Part shown: positions 15,346 to 20,033 of the stretch, piece by piece | Position numbering within the stretch: the stretch's first letter is position 1 | Layout of the letters: every line of letters begins with the position of its first letter | Assembly: GCA_017475785.1 (NCBI GenBank) | Contig: JAFVEX010000087.1 | Coordinates: 1 to 20,033 of the forward strand | Reading direction: 5' to 3' | From: Eubacterium sp. | GTDB taxonomy: Bacteria; Bacillota_A; Clostridia; Lachnospirales; Lachnospiraceae | DNA: 20,033 nucleotides | The notes under the pieces: model-generated | Databases searched by the model: none | Told to the model about the DNA's origin: nothing | The model's input: the letters and a program-made list of their open reading frames with translations, nothing else | Made by a program: the position numbers and the translations under genes

Positions 15346-16005
15346 TTAATTAGTGTTTCCCTGGCCGCTGTTCAGACGCATAAATCCAGACATCATGCAC
15401 CCGCCGGCGGCTCCGGCAGCCAGGATTTCCGGCATCTTTGCAAGAGATATTCCTCCGATTGCGTAGACAGGAATGTGGACGGCAGAAGTTGTTTCCCGGA
15501 GAAATGCAAGTCCTCTGCCTGGCAGTCCGGCCTTGCAGTCTGTCTCGTAAATATTTCCGGCAAAGCAGTAATCTGCGCCGCAGGCTTCTGCCAGCAACGC
15601 GTCCTGCACAGAATGAACAGAGGTTCCAACCAGCTCAAAATCGGCATGAAAGGACGGCGTTTCGCGGAAGAGCGCTTCCAGCTGCGCAAGAGGAAGATGT
15701 ATTTTTTTTACGCGCAGAGCTCTGGCCGCATCTGTGAACTGATGAAGGATCAGAGAGACAGAAGAAGCCTCCAGAATATCCCTTACTTCTTCTGCCAGGC
15801 GAAGATACGCGCCTTCTGTCATGTCTTTTTCCCGCAGCACCAGAGCCTTTGGAGGCTGCGAGAGGCCTGCCAGAAACCGGATCTGCGACAGAAATGCCTG
15901 TGCGGGATCCGGTGTATCCTGAAACAGATGGCGCCAGGAGACGGCGATCATATTTGTGTAGTCAGCCGTCATTTGATTAACGATGGGTGTGGTTTTGGAA
16001 AGCAT
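15346..16005 (-). CDS. ThiE/TenI-family protein (thiamine phosphate synthase-like)
   Basis: ThiE joins thiazole phosphate and HMP-PP to give thiamine phosphate; TenI relatives isomerise the thiazole. The 219-residue TIM-barrel protein shows LREK at 57-60, VGTSVHS at 126-132, GNIYETDCKAGLPGRG at 150-165 and AIGGIS at 182-187. The central segment that in ThiE usually carries an Asn-Asp-Arg and HLGQ reads LHQFTDAARAL and IHLPLAQL, and the 150-165 segment looks TenI-like, so I leave the symbol blank. Start ATG 16005 has AGGAGG 11 nt upstream, a rather long spacing. It is convergent to thiM. It may complete thiazole salvage with ThiM, if it still binds HMP-PP. Confidence 0.8.
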   Translation of the reverse strand: MLSKTTPIVNQMTADYTNMIAVSWRHLFQDTPDPAQAFLSQIRFLAGLSQPPKALVLREKDMTEGAYLRLAEEVRDILEASSVSLILHQFTDAARALRVKKIHLPLAQLEALFRETPSFHADFELVGTSVHSVQDALLAEACGADYCFAGNIYETDCKAGLPGRGLAFLRETTSAVHIPVYAIGGISLAKMPEILAAGAAGGCMMSGFMRLNSGQGNTN

Positions 16006-16111
16006 AAAACTGACAGCCTCCTGCTGTTTTATAAGTCCGTTATGATCCCTTGACGTTCAAATCATGTCTTAACTTTATTGGAAACGAACAAAATGCATGT
16101 GTTTTTGCGTT

Positions 16112-16121
16112 TACTATAGTA
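16112..16121. promoter_or_regulatory. Palindromic TACTATAGTA with a -10-like TATAGT in the thiE/tenI - MATE intergenic region
   Basis: A perfect 10-bp palindrome containing TATAGT (16115-16120) about 32 nt before the MATE start. No good -35 was found in either direction. It could be the MATE -10 region, an operator, or chance. Confidence 0.3.
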
Positions 16122-16151
16122 TATCAAAAACGAAGACATCAGAGAAGCATC

Positions 16152-17519
16152 ATGAAGCAAGTCGATTTTGAAAGCAATCAGATTACAGGGAATATCCTGC
16201 GGACTGCGCTGCCAATGCTGGCAGCGCAGTTATTTCAGCTTCTGTACAATATTGTAGACCGCATTTTTATCGCGCGGATTCCCGGCGCGGGAACAGCCGC
16301 GCTCGGCGGAGTCGGGATTTGTTTTCCGATCGTAACAATGATCTCGGCATTCACAAACCTGTATGGATCGGGCGGCATGCCGCTTTTTGCGATTGAGAGA
16401 GGAAAAGGAGAGGACGATGAGGCCGGCAGACTGATGGACACGTCGTTTTCTCTGCTGCTGTTCACAGCCGGGATTCTGACGATTTTCGGGCTGCTGTTTG
16501 GAGAGCCGCTTCTTCGTTTTCTGGGAGCGTCTGACAACGCGATGCAGTATAGCCTCCCATATTTGCGGATTTACCTTTTGGGCACGGTGTTCACCATGAC
16601 AGTCTCCGGGATGAATCCGTTTATTAACGCGCAGGGATACGCAGGAGTCGGAATGATTACCGTAATCATCGGTGCCGCCGGAAATCTGATCCTTGACCCG
16701 CTATTTATCTTCGGGCTTGGAATGGGTGTGCGCGGCGCGGCGATCGCAACCGTGATCGCGCAGGCCGCATCCATGATTTACTGTCTGCGTTTTCTGTTTG
16801 GAAAAACGATACCGATCAGAGTGCATCTGTTTTCTTTCCGGGAATTCTGGCAGAACTGGCGGCGCGCCTGGAATATTATCACGCTGGGACTGTCCTCCTT
16901 TGTAATGATGTTTACAAACAGCCTGGTGCAGATCAGCTGCAACAATGTGCTTGCCGAGACAGGCGGGGATGTGTATGTTTCCGTCATGGCGATTATTTCT
17001 TCCGTGAGGCAGATGCTGGAGCTGCCGGTGCTCGCTCTTTCAGAGGGATCCACGCCGGCGATCAGCTACAATTACGGCGCGCGCAGGCCGCAGTATGTCA
17101 GAAAAGCTATGTGGGTTATGTCACTGCTCGGAGTCGTGTATACATTTGCCATATGGGGAATCCTGACGGTGAACGCTGCGTTTTTTATCCGTATTTTTAC
17201 TTCGGACAGAACCATTCTTGCTGATGCCATGCGTGGCGTTCATCTGTACTTCTTCGCCTTTCCGTTCATGGTACTGCAGTACTGCGGCCAGACAACGTTT
17301 AAAGCCCTGAACAAGAAAAAGAGAGCGATCTTCTTTTCGATTTTCAGAAAAGTTGTCATTGTAGTGCCGCTGACATTTCTGCTCCCTTACGCCTTTCATA
17401 TGGGCACAGACGGCGTGTTTCTGGCAGAGCCGGTCTCTAATGTGATCGGCGGCACGGCCTGTTTTGTGACGATGATGCTGACAGTTCTTCCGGAACTGCG
17501 CAGAATGGAGATTCGTTAA
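16152..17519 (+). CDS. MATE-family multidrug/metabolite efflux transporter
   Basis: The frame is open from 16050, but the upstream residues are hydrophilic and unlike the family. ATG 16152 gives MKQVDFESNQITGNILRTAL, a typical MATE N-terminus, and a 455-residue protein of normal length. A weak GAGAAG lies 4 nt upstream. Family signs are LPMLAAQLFQLLYNIVDRIF, then GGVGICFPI, the duplicated NPFINAQGYAG and NLILDPLFIFGLGMGVRGAA segments of the first half, and SYNYGARRPQYVRKA in the second half, with about twelve hydrophobic segments. Such proteins export cationic compounds using Na+ or H+ gradients. Substrate cannot be read from sequence. It is transcribed away from thiE/tenI and runs toward apbE, 84 nt downstream. 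Confidence 0.92.
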   Translation: MKQVDFESNQITGNILRTALPMLAAQLFQLLYNIVDRIFIARIPGAGTAALGGVGICFPIVTMISAFTNLYGSGGMPLFAIERGKGEDDEAGRLMDTSFSLLLFTAGILTIFGLLFGEPLLRFLGASDNAMQYSLPYLRIYLLGTVFTMTVSGMNPFINAQGYAGVGMITVIIGAAGNLILDPLFIFGLGMGVRGAAIATVIAQAASMIYCLRFLFGKTIPIRVHLFSFREFWQNWRRAWNIITLGLSSFVMMFTNSLVQISCNNVLAETGGDVYVSVMAIISSVRQMLELPVLALSEGSTPAISYNYGARRPQYVRKAMWVMSLLGVVYTFAIWGILTVNAAFFIRIFTSDRTILADAMRGVHLYFFAFPFMVLQYCGQTTFKALNKKKRAIFFSIFRKVVIVVPLTFLLPYAFHMGTDGVFLAEPVSNVIGGTACFVTMMLTVLPELRRMEIR

Positions 17520-17546
17520 AAAAAGCTTTTCTCCCGTCCAAAACTC

Positions 17547-17555
17547 TGGTAGAAT
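17547..17555 (+). promoter_or_regulatory. Possible extended -10 promoter (TGgTAGAAT) of the apbE gene
   Basis: TAGAAT (17550-17555) preceded by TGn, about 50 nt before ATG 17604. The -35 region (TTTTCT at 17-nt spacing) is weak. Confidence 0.45.
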
Positions 17556-17603
17556 AGGGAACGTCAATGTGGTTAGTGCTTTAAAACTATTTCGGTGGAA
17601 TCG

Positions 17604-18767
17604 ATGGTGTTAAAAAAAATCGCCTGTGGCTGTGTTCTGGCAGCGCTTGTAATGACGCTTGGCGCGTGTGGGAGCAACACAGTTTCTGAAAACATAAATG
17701 CCGGTAGCGGCCAGACAGATGACGGCAAAGGCAAAGATGGAACAATCAATGAGAATGAAACGTATGAGCTGCAGACGCGCGAGCTTTTCGCGATGGACAC
17801 GTATATGACCTTCAGTGCATATGGAGCCGAGGCGGAAGCTGCACTGGATGAAGCAGAGGCCGAGATTGTGCGTCTGGATCAGCTGCTTGCGGCAGAATCC
17901 GAAACCAGTGAGGTTGCCGCGCTCAATGAAGCCGGAGGGGGAAAACTCAGTGAGGATACTGCATATCTGATCGGGCGGTCACTCGAACTTTATGATGAGA
18001 CGGACGGTGCATTCGAGATTGCAGTTTATCCAATTAAGCAGGCATGGGGATTCACTGACGAGAATTTCCGGGTACCGTCTGACGCGGAACTGCAGGAACT
18101 GCTGCCGCTGGCGGATTCCTCCCTGCTGGAGCTCGATGACGATGCAGGAACGGTTCATTATCAGAAGAGTGGAATGAAAATTGACCTCGGCGGCATTACA
18201 AAAGGATATGCGTCAAGCCGGCTTGTGGATATTTTTATGAAGCACGATGTCAAGGGAATGATCAATCTGGGCGGCAATGTGCAGGTGTACGGAGAAAAGC
18301 CGGATGGATCAGACTGGCGCATCGCCGTGCAGGCGCCCGAAATCAGTGAAGAGGAGCGGCTGCCCTGGCTGACTGCTTCTGCTTCCGGGAGCGCGGCGCT
18401 GGCCGGGATCGACTACATTGGCGTGCTGGAGACTCACGACCAGGCAGTGATTACATCTGGTGGCTACGAGCGGTACTTCGAGGAGAACGGCAGGATCTAT
18501 CACCATATCATTGATCCAAAAACAGGATATCCCTCCGACTCGGGACTTCTTTCTGTGACAATTGTCAGCAGAGACGGGACAATGGCAGACGGGCTGTCCA
18601 CTTCCATGTTTGTACTCGGGATGGAAAGGGCACAGGAGATCTGGCGCAGGCACAGCGAAGAATTTGATATGATCCTGATGGATACAGCCGGTGAACTCTA
18701 CGCGACAGATGGCATCCGGGATCAGTTTATCAGCGACCTGGAGATTCGCTGGATCACAAATGATTAA
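17604..18767 (+). CDS. apbE: FAD:protein FMN transferase, ApbE lipoprotein
   Basis: ApbE moves FMN from FAD onto Ser/Thr of target proteins outside the membrane. The frame begins at a GTG (17595), but ATG 17604 is preferred: it is preceded by GGTGGA and gives a short, regular lipoprotein signal MVLKKIACGCVLAALVM with lipobox LGAC (Cys22). The 387-residue protein then has an acidic Gly/Asp linker, MDTYMTFSAYG, DLGGITKGYA at 194-203, MINLGGNVQVYG, SGGYERYFEENG, HHIIDPKTGYP and ADGLSTSMFVLG, the conserved order of the family, including the Asp/Thr segment that binds magnesium. It acts on the outer face of the membrane. It ends in a strong terminator. The next gene encodes a secreted protein with a DAVSSAT sequence that may be its target. 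Confidence 0.93.
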   Translation: MVLKKIACGCVLAALVMTLGACGSNTVSENINAGSGQTDDGKGKDGTINENETYELQTRELFAMDTYMTFSAYGAEAEAALDEAEAEIVRLDQLLAAESETSEVAALNEAGGGKLSEDTAYLIGRSLELYDETDGAFEIAVYPIKQAWGFTDENFRVPSDAELQELLPLADSSLLELDDDAGTVHYQKSGMKIDLGGITKGYASSRLVDIFMKHDVKGMINLGGNVQVYGEKPDGSDWRIAVQAPEISEEERLPWLTASASGSAALAGIDYIGVLETHDQAVITSGGYERYFEENGRIYHHIIDPKTGYPSDSGLLSVTIVSRDGTMADGLSTSMFVLGMERAQEIWRRHSEEFDMILMDTAGELYATDGIRDQFISDLEIRWITND

Positions 18768-18796
18768 TACTTTATTCATAAATAGTGATACATTTG

Positions 18797-18828
18797 CGCC
18801 CTGTTTTCGCAAGAAACAGGGCGTTTTT
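18797..18828 (+). terminator. Rho-independent terminator of apbE
   Basis: CGCCCTGTTTT pairs with GAAACAGGGCG (11 bp with one wobble, loop CGCAA) and is followed directly by TTTTT. It lies 29 nt after the apbE stop. Confidence 0.9.
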
Positions 18829-18870
18829 AGCGCGTTTTAGAACCTCTTATCGTGATTCTAACGCACAGAA

Positions 18871-18891
18871 TATTCAAAAATTATTCAAAAA
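18871..18891. repeat. Two TATTCAAAAA direct repeats upstream of a promoter
   Basis: Copies at 18871-18880 and 18882-18891 have starts 11 bp apart (one helical turn) and end 4 bp before the -35 box at 18896. They suit an UP element or a regulator site; either is inference. Confidence 0.5.
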
Positions 18892-18895
18892 AAGC

Positions 18896-18925
18896 TTGAC
18901 GATCAAAGATTAGTTCGTTTAAACT
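18896..18925 (+). promoter_or_regulatory. Promoter of the secreted acidic protein gene
   Basis: TTGACG (18896-18901), an 18-nt spacer and TAAACT (18920-18925). The predicted start near 18931 coincides with the first base of a hairpin, giving a leader of about 190 nt. Confidence 0.65.
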
Positions 18926-18930
18926 ACCAC

Positions 18931-19075
18931 TTAGAAAAGAAACAATTGTATCAATCAGTTCCTTTTCTAAAACCGCAGATAGATGAGACGAAATGATGAC
19001 ATATTTCGCCTGTATGACGAGGGTGACCTCGTCATGCTTTTTGTTTAGAGTTAGTCTCAACTACCTGCGAAATAT
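18931..19075 (+). ncRNA. Structured 5' leader, candidate cis-regulatory RNA or attenuator
   Basis: Hairpin 1 pairs TTAGAAAAG (18931-18939) with CTTTTCTAA (18962-18970), with further inner pairs. A long-range helix pairs 18974-18989 with 19054-19069 at 14 of 16 positions, the two non-pairs being symmetric mismatches. Enclosed in it are a small hairpin CGAAAT/ATTTCG (18989-18994 with 19003-19008, sharing base 18989 with the long helix) and a terminator-like hairpin. ATATTTCGC (19001-19009) is also fully complementary to GCGAAATAT (19067-19075), a competing fold. I could not match it to a known riboswitch family. Folding is by eye. Confidence 0.55.
19014..19046 (+). terminator. Intrinsic terminator-like hairpin inside the leader
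   Basis: ATGACGAGG / GTGA / CCTCGTCAT is a perfect 9-bp stem with a GNRA-type loop, followed by GC and TTTTTGTTT. It lies 77 nt upstream of ATG 19123 and 88 nt after the -10, so transcripts could end prematurely as a short RNA of about 115 nt. Confidence 0.7.
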
Positions 19076-19122
19076 TCACAAGTACCCCGCTGAAACAATC
19101 AAAAAATGAAGGAGTAGTGAAC

Positions 19123-20033
19123 ATGAAGAAAGCAAATCTGAGCAGGCTGCTTTCGATTACGCTGGCAATGTCCATGACTGTGGGCATGTCTTCTTTTTCT
19201 GCTGTATCTGCACTCGCAGATTCCGGGGACGCAGAAAATGAAGCGGTTGTTGCTGAGTCTGCCGCAGAAGAAAACAGTGAATCTGAAGCGGAAGAGATAG
19301 TTAACGACGAAACAGTTCAGACTGATGAAGTCGAGACAGTCGTAGAGTTGGAAACAGATGCAGAAGAAACAGGCACAGACGCTGGATTTTCAGAGGGTAC
19401 TGAACCGTCTGAAAATGTTGAGAGCGAAAATGAAGACACTTATGTTGTTGGCGCTGTGGAAGACAGCAGTGCCGCAGAAGATACGAGTGTGCCGGATGCG
19501 TCAGTCTCTGAGGAAGCAGGAGCTGAAAATTCTGGTGAATCTATTGAAATAGAGACAGTGACCAGCGGGCCGCAGAAGGCACCTGCGCTTGTAGATGAGA
19601 ACGGATCGGGTGAGGAAGGAGATTCCGCCGGACAGGAAGGTGAGGAGAACCCCGCAGAGGATCCGGAAAATACGGAAGAAGACGCGGAATTCTCAGGATA
19701 TGTGCTGATGAATATTCCGTACAGCGAGTTCTACGCTGCGGAGGGCGTATCAGGGGTTGATGCTGTCAGCTCCGCTACCGTAAAAACCTACAACCAGACT
19801 ATGGCAGGCGGTTCGTATCATGCCGGGTATGGAGCACCGGAAGACATTTCCGAAGCGCAGATCCTTGGCGTGACCTACCCTGTAAAGGTTTCGGGAAAAG
19901 CAGATCTTGAAGGCCTGACTGAAGTCAAGAATGAAGATAAGGCAACGATTTCGGTCGCGGCAGGGAAGAGCGGCCTGACGACCGAAGAAGTTTCAGGAAA
20001 AGACCTGCTGTTCGCCAGCGGGACACACGCATA
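19123..20033 (+). CDS. Secreted acidic protein with a Tp47/Shp-like segment, 3' end outside window
   Basis: ATG 19123 has GGAG 8 nt upstream, and the frame is open for 303 codons to the window end. Residues 1-32 are a signal peptide (MKKANLSRLLSITLAMSMTV onward) with a likely cleavage after SALA. Residues of about 33-190 are acidic low-complexity sequence rich in Glu, Ser and Gly. From about 193 a folded segment starts: YVLMNIPYSEFYAAE, then DAVSSAT at 213-219, MAGGSYH and ILGVTYPVKV. From memory this resembles proteins labelled penicillin-binding Tp47 domain C, or surface proteins with Shp-like domains, in Lachnospiraceae. No anchor is visible because the gene is cut. It has its own promoter and a structured leader. 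The upstream neighbour is the flavin transferase ApbE, and DAVSSAT resembles flavinylation motifs. Function otherwise unknown. Confidence 0.8.
   Translation, partial: MKKANLSRLLSITLAMSMTVGMSSFSAVSALADSGDAENEAVVAESAAEENSESEAEEIVNDETVQTDEVETVVELETDAEETGTDAGFSEGTEPSENVESENEDTYVVGAVEDSSAAEDTSVPDASVSEEAGAENSGESIEIETVTSGPQKAPALVDENGSGEEGDSAGQEGEENPAEDPENTEEDAEFSGYVLMNIPYSEFYAAEGVSGVDAVSSATVKTYNQTMAGGSYHAGYGAPEDISEAQILGVTYPVKVSGKADLEGLTEVKNEDKATISVAAGKSGLTTEEVSGKDLLFASGTHA

Larger units (their letters stand above)
18768..19122. other. Intergenic region with terminator, promoter and structured leader
   Basis: No gene is supported in these 355 bp. It holds the apbE terminator (18797-18828), a minor bulged hairpin (18832-18864), an AT-rich pair of TATTCAAAAA repeats, a promoter, and a structured leader leading to the secreted protein gene. 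Confidence 0.7.

Noticed and set aside
17521..17530. AAAAGCTTTT after the MATE gene as a terminator
   Set aside because: It is a short palindrome without a loop or GC-rich stem.
19014..19046. T-box leader, suggested by GAGGGTGACC
   Set aside because: The T-box core would need a longer conserved GGGTGG-type segment and an antiterminator; this string is just the loop and stem of the terminator hairpin.

Overview
The window looks like the chromosome of a gut-type Clostridia, most likely a Lachnospiraceae relative. The evidence is indirect: Gram-positive surface proteins with long acidic N-terminal regions and C-terminal membrane anchors, GGAGG-type ribosome binding sites, a BaiCD-like flavoenzyme, a PucR/CdaR-type regulator, an ECF-type thiazole transporter gene and an ApbE lipoprotein. 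No rRNA, tRNA, IS element, prophage or CRISPR array was seen.

Layout. (1) Positions 2-6752 hold a surface-protein operon. A pilin-like protein, open at the left edge with its signal peptide inside the window, overlaps by 14 nt a very large isopeptide/Cna-B adhesin. One in-frame TAG at 4542 splits the adhesin into a secreted N-terminal half and an anchored C-terminal half. (2) Positions 6717-12281 hold a catabolic cassette. A PucR-family regulator is divergent from a two-gene operon encoding a 936-residue fusion (old-yellow-enzyme/Fe-S/FAD reductase joined to an acetoacetate-decarboxylase-like domain) and a short-chain dehydrogenase. The divergent promoter region carries a 12-bp-arm inverted repeat over the regulator's -35 box. 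(3) Positions 12282-12774 are a repeat- and hairpin-rich gap. It contains a terminator whose 5' arm is tandemly duplicated and the promoter and leader of a DUF308 membrane protein. (4) Positions 13555-16005 are a thiazole-salvage group: a frameshifted thiW, thiM overlapping it by 4 nt, and a convergent thiE/tenI-like gene. (5) A MATE transporter and an ApbE flavin transferase lipoprotein follow, the latter ending in a strong terminator. (6) A promoter and a highly structured roughly 190-nt leader precede a secreted acidic protein that runs off the right edge.

How the parts may work together. The flavoenzyme-decarboxylase fusion and the dehydrogenase look like successive steps on one unsaturated or keto acid substrate, induced through the PucR regulator. 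ThiW, ThiM and ThiE/TenI would form a route from imported hydroxyethylthiazole to thiamine phosphate, but thiW is broken as read here. ApbE lies just upstream of a secreted protein containing a DAVSSAT sequence that resembles covalent flavinylation motifs, so an enzyme-substrate pair is possible.

The best candidate for an undescribed system is the PucR / OYE-ADC fusion / SDR cassette. The structured leader at 18931-19075 is the best candidate for an undescribed RNA element. Family assignments are by eye from remembered motifs; no database search was run.
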